From assembly GCF_039727615.1 (NCBI RefSeq), contig NZ_CP152474.1:1364001-1428000 (forward strand): 64,000 bases of DNA, written 5' to 3'. Shown here piece after piece: positions 30,044 through 37,515 of the stretch. Position numbers and translations under genes: made by a program. Origin of the DNA: Leclercia sp. S52. GTDB lineage: Bacteria > Pseudomonadota > Gammaproteobacteria > Enterobacterales > Enterobacteriaceae. Every line of letters begins with the position of its first letter. Position 1 is the stretch's first letter. The notes under the pieces are model-generated. The model was not told where the DNA came from, searched no databases, and was given only the letters and a program-made list of their open reading frames with translations.

Positions 30044-30826
30044 ATGAATTGGATTAATAGATTTAAGGCTATAATCGAAAAGAATATTACTTTAGTCATT
30101 TTTTTAGTATTAGTTATCATTGTCGCATTCTATGGAATACATAAAGCACAATCTGACTTTTCAAGTACTGACGTATTATCAGCAATAGCTGATGTATCTA
30201 TGGCATTTTTTGCTTTGTTGGGTTTATTAGTTGCTAAAAGATGGAAAGCAGAAGCTACACAAAGTAAAGGTGTTGATGTTTCTATATCAATACTTACAGA
30301 ATCCATACCAATGCTGAATGGTCTAATTATCCCTACAGTATATATTAAGTTGGCCGAACGTTATTTATTAGGATTTAAAGACGATAAATTTTTTCCTTAT
30401 CCTAAAACAATTTCTTTTCGAAACGGTATGAAACCACATGGTGAGATAATTAAAAGAGAATCTAAAGAATTATCTAAGTTACGCTCTGGTTTGAAAACTC
30501 TTAATGTATTGTCATGGTCAGTTACCAGTAAATACAAAAGTAATATGGACTCTTATATAAACTTAGTTACTCAGTGTTTAAATAAAGAGATTGAACTCCG
30601 CACACATATTGTAGTTATATTATCTGCGTGGAATATTGATTTTACTGGTGATGATTCAAAAGCATATACAGATCTCACATGGGATTTTTCTAACAATTAT
30701 AATGTTGATGAAGGCATTAAGTTATGTAATGAAATAGTAAGAATCAAAGAAGACCTGTACAACCATCTTAAGTTAATGAATGTAAATACTGTCTCTATCT
30801 TTGATGTTTTTGAACCTAAACACTAA
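30044..30826 (+). CDS. unknown two-helix membrane protein
   Basis: 260 residues, not recognised. Two N-terminal transmembrane segments (ITLVIFLVLVIIVAFYGI, and AIADVSMAFFALLGLLVAKR) are followed by a roughly 190-residue soluble, lysine-rich domain (ESKELSKLRSGLKTLNVLSW). Architecture is like several phage-exclusion or defence membrane effectors, but no motif supports that. It is the last gene of a same-strand run with the GIY-YIG-like and holin-like genes. A hairpin (gcctgtacatgtacaggc) plus T6 follows at 30842-30865. Confidence 0.55.
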   Translation: MNWINRFKAIIEKNITLVIFLVLVIIVAFYGIHKAQSDFSSTDVLSAIADVSMAFFALLGLLVAKRWKAEATQSKGVDVSISILTESIPMLNGLIIPTVYIKLAERYLLGFKDDKFFPYPKTISFRNGMKPHGEIIKRESKELSKLRSGLKTLNVLSWSVTSKYKSNMDSYINLVTQCLNKEIELRTHIVVILSAWNIDFTGDDSKAYTDLTWDFSNNYNVDEGIKLCNEIVRIKEDLYNHLKLMNVNTVSIFDVFEPKH

Positions 30827-30868
30827 ACGAATAGCTATTAAAGCCTGTACATGTACAGGCTTTTTTCT

Positions 30869-31702
30869 TTAGGCTGGCACACATTCATAGTACTTGTTAA
30901 CCGTCTCGGCAATTCCAGTTTCTGTATTACTGCCTATTACCAGATCAGCACAGGCTTTTATCTCATCTACGGCATTACCCATAGCAACACCCAGACCAGC
31001 ACTTTTAAGCATACTAAGATCGTTATGGTTATCCCCAAAAGCGATAACCTGATCCATTGATAAGCCTTGCGATTCAACCCATTGTGCTAAACGTTTACCT
31101 TTGCTATTCCCCACTTGTGCTATATCAACCTGATCATGCCATGACCATTCACAAGCAAGCCCAAGTTCACGTTCTACGACCTGACCGAAATTTTGTAATT
31201 TGACTGTATCAGTATCAGTCAGGGCGAACTTCCAGATCCCGGCAACGTTCTGAGCCGTTTCACGTAGCGAACTCACTTGTTTGAATACCGGGCGTTGTGA
31301 TTCTGGTAATGATTTAGCCCAATTTTCAGTACGGATGATATGCCCCGTAGGTTCCCTATAGAACATTGCATCATCGGCATACATCAAACTATGAACATTG
31401 TAACTATCAAGTAGATCAATTAATTGCGTAGCCTGGTCTGGTTGTAACGGATCAGACGTAATCACCTTTTTTTCGTGGTAATCGTACAGTAAAGCACCAT
31501 TGCAACAGATAGCAGGTGTATCAAGAGCTAATGCCTGATAAAAAGGATGAATGGCTACAAAATGTCGTCCAGTTACGATCACTACTTTTGCCCCAGATTC
31601 ACGGGCATTTTGAAGGGCTACTAATGATTCTGGGAGAATCCGTTTCTCTGGTGTTAGAAGTGTGCCATCCAAATCAAGGGCAATTACTTGATAGTTCATC
31701 AT
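30869..31702 (-). CDS. element-borne full-length YbhA-type HAD phosphatase
   Basis: 277-residue ortholog of the interrupted gene. It has the HAD nucleophile motif ALDLDGTLLTPEKR, the T motif VIVTGRHFVA, the cap region VHSLMYADDAMFY, and motifs GNSKGKRLAQW and IAFGDNHNDLSML. It is clearly diverged from native ybhA in protein and more strongly in DNA, with AT-rich codons, so it is not a recent host duplication. Where native ybhA has the CAAAT insertion core, this copy reads cagta. It probably restores the function lost on integration. Confidence 0.88.
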   Translation of the reverse strand: MMNYQVIALDLDGTLLTPEKRILPESLVALQNARESGAKVVIVTGRHFVAIHPFYQALALDTPAICCNGALLYDYHEKKVITSDPLQPDQATQLIDLLDSYNVHSLMYADDAMFYREPTGHIIRTENWAKSLPESQRPVFKQVSSLRETAQNVAGIWKFALTDTDTVKLQNFGQVVERELGLACEWSWHDQVDIAQVGNSKGKRLAQWVESQGLSMDQVIAFGDNHNDLSMLKSAGLGVAMGNAVDEIKACADLVIGSNTETGIAETVNKYYECVPA

Positions 31703-31858
31703 TATTCACTTTGATTGAGTTAGGGTTTTGCCGATAGTACACGGCTTGCCGCAGTCTTGAAAATCGTTACTCTATAGTACTGGCAAAGCCAAAGAGACAG
31801 TAAGAAGCAGGCATTAATGAAGGGTGTAACAATTTGTTTGTTTACTATTACCACTATT

Positions 31859-31863
31859 CAAAT
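31859..31863. other. right attachment junction (attR)
   Basis: CAAAT, the right copy of the junction sequence. Left of it is element DNA (ttactattaccactatt), right of it native ybhA (aggtaccgttacaacaaatt). Position is exactly 5500 bp from the left copy. Confidence 0.7.
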
Positions 31864-32071
31864 AGGTACCGTTACAACAAATTGCAGGTGTATCTAACGC
31901 CAGCGCCTGATAAAAAGGATGAATCGCAACATGATGTCGACCCGTCACGATGAGGAGCTGGTATCCCACCTCCTGGGCACGCTTCAGGGCGTCGAGGGAA
32001 GAGGGGAGCAGGGTTTTTTGCGGGGTTAACAGCGTACCGTCTAAATCCAGTGCAATCACACGCGAGGTCAT
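31859..32071 (-). pseudogene. ybhA: native ybhA, 5' fragment
   Basis: Encodes the first 70 or so residues of host YbhA, MTSRVIALDLDGTLLTPQ to CCNGTYL, including the HAD nucleophile and the TGRH motif, ending at the insertion point. Read-through into element DNA adds a short unrelated tail (NSGNSKQTNCYTLH) before a stop at 31814. It retains the native promoter side next to divergent pgl. Confidence 0.9.
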
Positions 32072-32224
32072 TTGATATTCCGGGTTAATGTTGAAATGGC
32101 AGGATGTGCAGATGGTACACCGCGTGACTAACGCTGCAAAATTCCTGGTTAAAATTCAGCATTCACCGTTAAAAAAGACTATCCTGGTACATTACTTTTA
32201 CGCGCAGTGAGGAAAGGAGCATTC

Positions 32225-33220
32225 ATGAAACAAACCGTTTATACCGCCAGTCCTGAAAGCCAGCAGATCCATGTCTGGCGTCTGAATCCCGAAGGCACAC
32301 TCACCCTGGTTCAGGTCGTCGATGTTCCCGGCCAGGTTCAGCCGATGGCGATCAGCCCGGATAAACGTTTCCTGTATGTGGGTGTGCGCCCGGAGTTCCG
32401 TGTGCTGGCGTACCGTATCTCTCCTGACGATGGTGCCCTGACATACACGGCCGAAGCCGCTCTGCCAGGTAGCCCGACCCATATTTCAACCGATCTGCAG
32501 GGACGCTTTATCTTTAGCGGCTCTTACAATGCCGGTTGCGTCAGCGTGACCCGCCTGGATGACGGCATTCCAACGGAGACCGTTGAGGTGGTTGAAGGCC
32601 TGGAAGGTTGCCACTCGGCCAACATCTCCCCGGATAACCGCACCCTGTGGGTTCCGGCGCTGAAACAGGATCGTATCTGCCTGTTCACGCTGGGCGACGA
32701 CGGCAAGCTGGCCGCGCAAACGCCGGCAGAAGTGACTACCGTTGAAGGCGCAGGCCCGCGTCATATGGTGTTCCATCCGAATCAACAGTACGCCTACGTG
32801 GTGAATGAGCTGAACTGCTCGGTGGACGTCTGGGCCCTGCGCGATCCGCACGGCAATATCGAGTGTGTGCAGACCCTGGACATGATGCCGGCTGACTTCA
32901 CCGATACGCGCTGGGGAGCGGATATCCACATCACCCCTGACGGACGCCACCTCTATACCTGCGATCGTACCTCAAGCCTGATCACCATTTTCAGCATCTC
33001 TGAAGATGGCAGCGTGCTGGCAATCGAAGGCTTCCAGCCGACTGAGACCCAGCCGCGCGGCTTTAACGTCGATCACAGCGGTAAGTTCCTGATTGCGGCG
33101 GGGCAAAAATCGCACCATATCGCACTGTATGAGATTCAGGGCGAGCAGGGGCTGCTGGAAGAGAAGGGGCGTTACGCCGTCGGCCAGGGGCCAATGTGGG
33201 TAGTGGTTAACGCCTGCTAA
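32225..33220 (+). CDS. pgl: 6-phosphogluconolactonase Pgl
   Basis: Beta-propeller lactonase of the oxidative pentose phosphate pathway hydrolysing 6-phosphogluconolactone. It has 331 residues, as in E. coli (formerly ybhE). Propeller motifs: [63 protein letters not shown] 32225 matches the E. coli start; a longer in-frame start at 32207 is less likely. Divergent from ybhA, terminated by the hairpin at 33231. Confidence 0.96.
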   Translation: MKQTVYTASPESQQIHVWRLNPEGTLTLVQVVDVPGQVQPMAISPDKRFLYVGVRPEFRVLAYRISPDDGALTYTAEAALPGSPTHISTDLQGRFIFSGSYNAGCVSVTRLDDGIPTETVEVVEGLEGCHSANISPDNRTLWVPALKQDRICLFTLGDDGKLAAQTPAEVTTVEGAGPRHMVFHPNQQYAYVVNELNCSVDVWALRDPHGNIECVQTLDMMPADFTDTRWGADIHITPDGRHLYTCDRTSSLITIFSISEDGSVLAIEGFQPTETQPRGFNVDHSGKFLIAAGQKSHHIALYEIQGEQGLLEEKGRYAVGQGPMWVVVNAC

Positions 33221-33230
33221 GGCGGACGAA

Positions 33231-33262
33231 ATAAAAAAACCTCGCAAATGCGAGGTTTTTTT
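33231..33262. terminator. bidirectional terminator: pgl (+) and antitoxin sRNA (-)
   Basis: AAAAAAACCTCGC-aaat-GCGAGGTTTTTTT. It is symmetrical, with A7 before and T7 after the stem, so it can end pgl on the plus strand and the predicted IstR-like RNA on the minus strand. Confidence 0.88.
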
Positions 33263-33307
33263 ATGCCCGGTGGTAGCCGGGTGAGCACATCGACATAAAC
33301 CAACTCA
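33233..33307 (-). ncRNA. predicted IstR-like antitoxin small RNA
   Basis: The minus strand carries a -10 hexamer TACAAT (33311-33316) with a weak TTGTGT -35 at 18-nt spacing. Predicted transcription starts near 33304-33307 and ends at the T run at 33233, giving about 74 nt. The 5' part GTTGGTTTATGTCGATGTGC pairs with toxin mRNA at 33572-33593: 22 of 22 positions, 20 Watson-Crick and two G-U. A small hairpin (CCCGGCTACCACCGGG) and the terminator follow. Size, layout and pairing are those of E. coli IstR-1 (75 nt). Transcription is inferred. Confidence 0.75.
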
Positions 33308-33446
33308 GTTATTGTAGCGTCGCAGATAATGCTTACACAACCTCAGACACGTATCGATGCTAGAGCAGGTTATGATGATATAAACATAACCATTTGATTT
33401 TAAATTATTTTAATTGCTGCTCTTTATAAATTCTTATTTGATGGTG

Positions 33447-33481
33447 AGCTGTTTAAATATACAGCTTTCTCTGTTTATAAT
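33447..33481 (+). promoter_or_regulatory. LexA box and promoter of the TisB-like gene
   Basis: AGCTGTTTAAATATACAGCT (33447-33466) is a fully palindromic-ended LexA box with the invariant CTGT-N8-ACAG core. It overlaps the -35 region of a promoter whose -10 is TATAAT (33476-33481). This places the downstream transcript under SOS control. Confidence 0.88.
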
Positions 33482-33571
33482 CAGCTGTTGGTATCAATGT
33501 GTGGCAGTCCGCTATCAGGGATCGTTTTCAAGTCCTGGCTGGCGGGTGGTGCCGTCAGTGCCTTAACTGCG

Positions 33572-33593
33572 GAGCACATCGATGTAAACCAAC
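33572..33593 (+). other. antisense target site in toxin leader
   Basis: gagcacatcgatgtaaacca plus ac. It repeats 33283-33304 with two transitions (cat versus tgt in the centre). Because one copy is transcribed on each strand, both differences become G-U pairs, leaving an uninterrupted 22-bp RNA duplex. It lies about 65 nt upstream of the toxin start, so pairing would act on the leader rather than on the ribosome binding site itself, as in tisAB. Confidence 0.78.
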
Positions 33594-33658
33594 GCCCACT
33601 GGTGACAGGCAGCGAAAAGGTAAGTCAGTGGAAGTGCTCCTGACCAAAGGAGTGGCGT

Positions 33659-33748
33659 ATGAGCAGTATGGGATGGATAATTCTGTTCCTGCAACTCATG
33701 GTTGCAGTATTGCAACTGCTGGATGCGTATCTTAAGACCGGTGCCTGA
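33659..33748 (+). CDS. tisB-like: TisB-like SOS-induced membrane toxin peptide
   Basis: 29 residues, MSSMGWIILFLQLMVAV..., an amphipathic hydrophobic helix with LQLLDAYLK near the C terminus. Aligned without gaps to E. coli TisB as I remember it, 15 of 29 positions are identical, including VA.LQLLDA.LK. TisB depolarises the inner membrane and promotes persister formation under SOS. The start follows aaaggag by 7 nt. The long structured leader, LexA box and antisense RNA complete a type I toxin-antitoxin layout. An upstream reading frame (from 33499) may parallel the untranslated tisA. Confidence 0.82.
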   Translation: MSSMGWIILFLQLMVAVLQLLDAYLKTGA

Positions 33749-33767
33749 CGTGCCCAGCCGCAGCATT

Positions 33768-33793
33768 AAGGGGGGAGTGATTCCCCCCTTTTT
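33768..33793. terminator. bidirectional terminator: TisB-like gene (+) and ybhC (-)
   Basis: AAGGGGGGA-gtga-TTCCCCCCTT followed by T. Stem of nine base pairs right after the toxin gene and 10 bp from the convergent ybhC stop. Confidence 0.85.
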
Positions 33794-33803
33794 GCTAATC
33801 CGA

Positions 33804-35087
33804 TTACTGTTTCGGCTCTGCGATCACTTTGCTACCCACACCGCGGTTGTTGTATTCCCACATGCGGTTGAAGTTCGCGTCGTTAAGGTTACGCTGCACG
33901 TTGCCTTTCTCATCCACCGCACCGGTATTACCCGCATACGGACGCTGAGAAATCGCCGCGTTGCCCCAGGGTTTCGCCATGTTAAAGCCTTCGTTGATCA
34001 CGCTGTCGCGGATCACCACCTGGCCGTTAGAGGCAGAATCCACATCCAGCGAGCGGCCCAGCTGTGCCACACCGTCACCCATCGCGGTAAAGCGGCTGTT
34101 TACCGCCAGGAAGCCGTAGAACAGATTAGACTGCGTCGCTGGTGCGAAGACATAGCCTTCCTGCTGGGTACGGGTATTCATCACGCGGAAATCGGTGTTA
34201 TCAAACACCACGGCACCGCGACCGGAGACAATATCCACATCGCCTTCAATGTAGCTGTTGGTGACCAGCGTACGGGTGATACGGTTGTTTTTCAGGGTGT
34301 TCTCGACGCCGCTGTTGGTGACAAAGAAGGTGTTCTGACGACCCAGAATATTCACCTTGTCGATCTGCACCTGATCGCCATCGCTGCGCAGGGCGACCGC
34401 CTGGTGGTTACCAGCATCCACGCTGTCGCCCAGGTTGTTTTCAATGGTCAGGTTTTTCAGCTGCAGGCCGGTGTTCTGCGACCAGAAGACGGCTGAACAC
34501 ATCACGCCGACGGTGGCGCTGTGCTTGCTCTGGCAACGGTCAAACATGTACCAGGCCGGTTTGCCAGGCATATATTTACCGCCCGGGTTGACCAGACGAC
34601 GCCAGGTGGTGGTATCCATCTCCGAGTCGATCGCCAGACCAATTTTCACATCAATCGGTTTTTCGCCCGTACCGTAGAGAGTCACGCTACCCGGTGCGGC
34701 AGGCACATACACGGTGCCTTCGTACTCGCCGGGTAAAATGGCGATGTACTGACGGGAGCTGCTGTGCTTAGCAATGGCAGCATCAACCGCCGCCTGAATG
34801 GTGGTGTGCGTAACGCCCTGCGTTCCCGCCGGGCCAACCACAAAGTTTGGCTGCTCAGGCAGGCGAATGGCGTAAGGACTCCACGGCGCCGCGTTTGGAT
34901 CCATGGCCGTAAAGTAGCGAGCCTGCTGGAAGTTTTTCGCTTCATCAGCGGAGAGGATCGGGCGGGAAGCCGTGCCTGGTGCGGCCTGCTCTGAAGGCAG
35001 TTGATCCGGCGGAGTAGAGCTGCACGCAGACAACGTCACGCCAAATGCGAGGGCCAGCGCCAGACGAGAAATCCTGGAAATGTTCAA
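33804..35087 (-). CDS. ybhC: outer-membrane lipoprotein YbhC, pectinesterase family
   Basis: Lipoprotein of 427 residues with a lipobox Cys (TLSACSS) and a pectin-methylesterase-like right-handed beta-helix: QGVTHTTIQAAVDAAI, FWSQNTGLQLKNLTIENNLG, QAVALRSDGDQVQ, NTFFVTNSGVE, SYIEGDVDIVSGRGAVVFDN. In E. coli it is an acyl-CoA thioesterase-tested lipoprotein without proven pectinase activity. I chose TTG 35087 (AGGAG seven bases upstream; E. coli length). ATG 35108 would add seven residues without its own ribosome binding site. Confidence 0.93.
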   Translation of the reverse strand: MNISRISRLALALAFGVTLSACSSTPPDQLPSEQAAPGTASRPILSADEAKNFQQARYFTAMDPNAAPWSPYAIRLPEQPNFVVGPAGTQGVTHTTIQAAVDAAIAKHSSSRQYIAILPGEYEGTVYVPAAPGSVTLYGTGEKPIDVKIGLAIDSEMDTTTWRRLVNPGGKYMPGKPAWYMFDRCQSKHSATVGVMCSAVFWSQNTGLQLKNLTIENNLGDSVDAGNHQAVALRSDGDQVQIDKVNILGRQNTFFVTNSGVENTLKNNRITRTLVTNSYIEGDVDIVSGRGAVVFDNTDFRVMNTRTQQEGYVFAPATQSNLFYGFLAVNSRFTAMGDGVAQLGRSLDVDSASNGQVVIRDSVINEGFNMAKPWGNAAISQRPYAGNTGAVDEKGNVQRNLNDANFNRMWEYNNRGVGSKVIAEPKQ

Positions 35088-35251
35088 GGGAAAGCTCCTG
35101 CTAAGCATATCAATAGGGGGATAACCGAAATAGCCTGCTTTTTTATACTAAGTTGAGCGAAACGGGAAGATTAAAAGGTAAAAAGTTACTTTTTATTCCC
35201 GCGCTTAGCGGGAAAGTTGTCACAAATAAATAACAATTTCGGTAAAGCCGA

Positions 35252-35294
35252 TTGACAGAGCGACGGGAATGAAAATAAATGTCTATACAACTCA
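35252..35294 (+). promoter_or_regulatory. hutI promoter with HutC operator
   Basis: TTGACA (35252-35257), 17-nt spacer, ATAAAT (35275-35280). Immediately after lies atgtctatacaactc (35279-35293), which shares TGTCTATACAA with the hutU operator. A HutC dimer here would cover the -10 and start site. This is the basis for placing hutI translation at 35312 rather than 35279. Confidence 0.72.
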
Positions 35295-35311
35295 TGACAA
35301 GCGGAAGCCCG

Positions 35312-36535
35312 ATGCTGCAACTTCATCCCGACGACGTAATCTGGCGTAACCTGCGCCTCGCGACCCTGGATCCCGATCACGGCACGGCCTATGGTCTGCT
35401 GGAGAACCGGGCGTTGATTGTGCGCGGTGAGACCATCCTGGCGATCGTGCCTGAATCTGACCTGCCACAGGATCTGCCCAACGCCCACGATTTACAGGGG
35501 CGGCTGGTCACGCCGGGCCTGATCGACTGCCACACCCACCTGGTGTTTGGCGGCGATCGCGCCGCCGAATGGGAGCAGCGGCTGAACGGCGTCTCCTATC
35601 AGACCATCAGCGCCCAGGGAGGCGGGATTAACGCCACGGTAACCGCCACCCGGGACAGCACCCCCGAGCAGCTTGAGCAGCTGGCGCAGCAGCGTTTACA
35701 GCGGCTGATGCGTGAAGGCGTCACCACGATCGAAATTAAATCCGGCTACGGCCTCAACGACGAGGCGGAAGAGAAGATGCTGCGCGTGGCCCAGCGTCTT
35801 GCCCTGACCAACCCTGTTGAGATCAGCCCGACGCTGCTTGCCGCTCACGCCGTGCCGAAAGAGTATCGTCAGGATCCCGATGCGTACATCGCCCACGTGT
35901 GTCAGCACACCCTGCCTGCGCTGTGGGAGAAAGGTCTTTTCGAAGCCGTGGATGTCTTCTGCGAGAATGTCGGCTTTACCCCGGAACAGAGTGAACGGGT
36001 ATTCCAGGCGGCACAGGCCCGGGGGATCCCGATTAAAGGCCACGTCGAGCAGCTCTCGAACCTCGGCGGCACCACGCTGGTGAGCCGCTACCACGGGCTC
36101 TCTGCCGATCATATTGAGTATCTTGATGAATCCGGAGTAAGCGCGATGGCGCAGAGCGGCACCGTAGCGGTGCTGCTGCCCGGCGCGTTCTACTTTTTGC
36201 AGGAGCGCCAGCGCCCGCCGGTTGCCCTCTTGCGTCAGCATGGGGTGCCGATGGCCGTCGCCACCGACTACAACCCCGGCACCAGCCCCTTTGCCAGCCT
36301 GCATCTGGCGATGAACATGGCCTGCGTGCAGTTTGGTTTAACCCCGGAAGAGGCGTGGGCAGGGGTGACCCGGCACGCCGCACGGGCGCTGGGCCGCGGT
36401 GAAACGCACGGCCAGCTGAAGGCCGGGTTTGTCGCGGATCTGGCGATCTGGGATGCCAAAAGCCCGGTGGAGATGGTGTATGAGCCGGGTCGTAACCCGC
36501 TTTATCAGCGCGTATTCAGAGGAAAAATACAATGA
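35312..36535 (+). CDS. hutI: imidazolonepropionase HutI
   Basis: Third enzyme of histidine degradation, hydrolysing imidazolonepropionate to N-formimino-glutamate. Amidohydrolase superfamily metalloenzyme: [15 protein letters not shown] (HxH metal ligands), [21 protein letters not shown], and the late Asp in [10 protein letters not shown]. Starting at ATG 35312 ([13 protein letters not shown]) gives 407 residues, the Salmonella length, and aligns with its MRQLLPGDTVWRN start. ATG 35279 would place the promoter's operator inside the gene. First gene of hutIGC. Confidence 0.93.
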   Translation: MLQLHPDDVIWRNLRLATLDPDHGTAYGLLENRALIVRGETILAIVPESDLPQDLPNAHDLQGRLVTPGLIDCHTHLVFGGDRAAEWEQRLNGVSYQTISAQGGGINATVTATRDSTPEQLEQLAQQRLQRLMREGVTTIEIKSGYGLNDEAEEKMLRVAQRLALTNPVEISPTLLAAHAVPKEYRQDPDAYIAHVCQHTLPALWEKGLFEAVDVFCENVGFTPEQSERVFQAAQARGIPIKGHVEQLSNLGGTTLVSRYHGLSADHIEYLDESGVSAMAQSGTVAVLLPGAFYFLQERQRPPVALLRQHGVPMAVATDYNPGTSPFASLHLAMNMACVQFGLTPEEAWAGVTRHAARALGRGETHGQLKAGFVADLAIWDAKSPVEMVYEPGRNPLYQRVFRGKIQ

Positions 36536-37471
36536 ACCTGTGGCAGCCGGTTTCACCTGACATCTGGCAGGGGCGCGACGATAGCAGCGAGGCCAGCAAT
36601 GCGCTGCGCCTGTTCCAGACCGTGCAACGTAGCGACACGCTAACGCCCTCCGGGGACGGTATCGCCCTGATCGGCTTCGCCTGCGACGAAGGGGTCCGAC
36701 GCAATCAGGGCCGGACCGGTGCCGCCGGGGCCCCGGATGTGTTACGCCGTGCGCTGGGGAATATGGCCAGCCATCAGGGCCACGCGCGGCTGACAGATAT
36801 GGGCAACATCCGCGTCGAAGGGGAAGCGCTGGAGGCCGCCCAACAGGCGCTGAGTGAGACGGTCACCGCCTGCCTGCAGGCCGGCATGCGCACCCTGGTG
36901 TTCGGCGGCGGGCATGAAACCGCCTGGGCCCACGGCCGCGGCGTGCTGGATGCTTTTCCCGGCGAGCGGGTGGTGATTATCAACCTCGATGCGCATCTCG
37001 ATCTGCGTCACGCCAGCCAGGCGACCTCCGGAACCCCGTTCCGCCAGCTGGCGCTGTACTGCGCAGAACAGCAGCGTGAGTTTCACTATGCCTGCCTCGG
37101 GGTCAGCCGGGCGGCCAATACTCAGGCGCTGTGGGATGAGGCGGCTCGTCTTAACGTTACCCTGGTCGAAGATCTCGATTTCCAGCGGCAGGCGTTGCCG
37201 GTACTTGAGGAGATCCTCAAGGATGCGGATCGGGTCTATCTCACCATTGATCTCGACGTAATGCCTGCCGGGGAGATGCCCGCCGTGTCGGCACCTGCCG
37301 CGCTGGGGGTTCCCGCCCGGGATCTGCTTCCGGTCATCGAGCGGATCTGTCGCAGCGGCAAACTGCAGGCGGCAGATCTGGTGGAGTTGAGCCCCGGCTT
37401 CGATCGTGACGGCCAGGGGGGCGAAGCTTGCCGCACGGCTGGCCTGGCAAATTGCTCACTGGTGGATTTGA
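36532..37471 (+). CDS. hutG: formimidoylglutamase HutG (frame break near C terminus)
   Basis: Arginase/agmatinase-family manganese hydrolase converting formiminoglutamate to glutamate and formamide. Metal motifs: [22 protein letters not shown] and [20 protein letters not shown]. As read, the C terminus is unlike the family ([12 protein letters not shown]...) and stops at 37506. Removing one base in the six-G run 37416-37421 gives [19 protein letters not shown] and a stop at 37471: 312 residues, as expected for HutG. Start overlaps the hutI stop. Confidence 0.92.
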
Positions 37472-37515
37472 TCTCTGTATATACTCGACTTTTTATGACG
37501 GCTTAAGGAATTGCT

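Larger units (their letters stand above)
26359..31863. mobile_element. 5.5 kb serine-recombinase element inserted in ybhA
   Basis: AT-rich segment separating the two halves of ybhA, bounded by the five-base identity CAAAT at each junction. Removing it joins the two halves of native ybhA in frame. Contents in order: a truncated serine recombinase, an IS3-family element, small phage-like membrane proteins, a GH24 endolysin, a GIY-YIG-like protein, a holin-like protein, an unknown membrane protein and a complete divergent ybhA. No capsid, portal or replication gene is seen. I do not recognise it as a named element. Confidence 0.85.

Noticed and set aside
33499..33735. A 78-codon frame overlapping the TisB-like gene as a protein gene.
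   Set aside because: It lacks a ribosome binding site and hydrophobic or domain features, and sits in the predicted structured leader. It may parallel the untranslated tisA.
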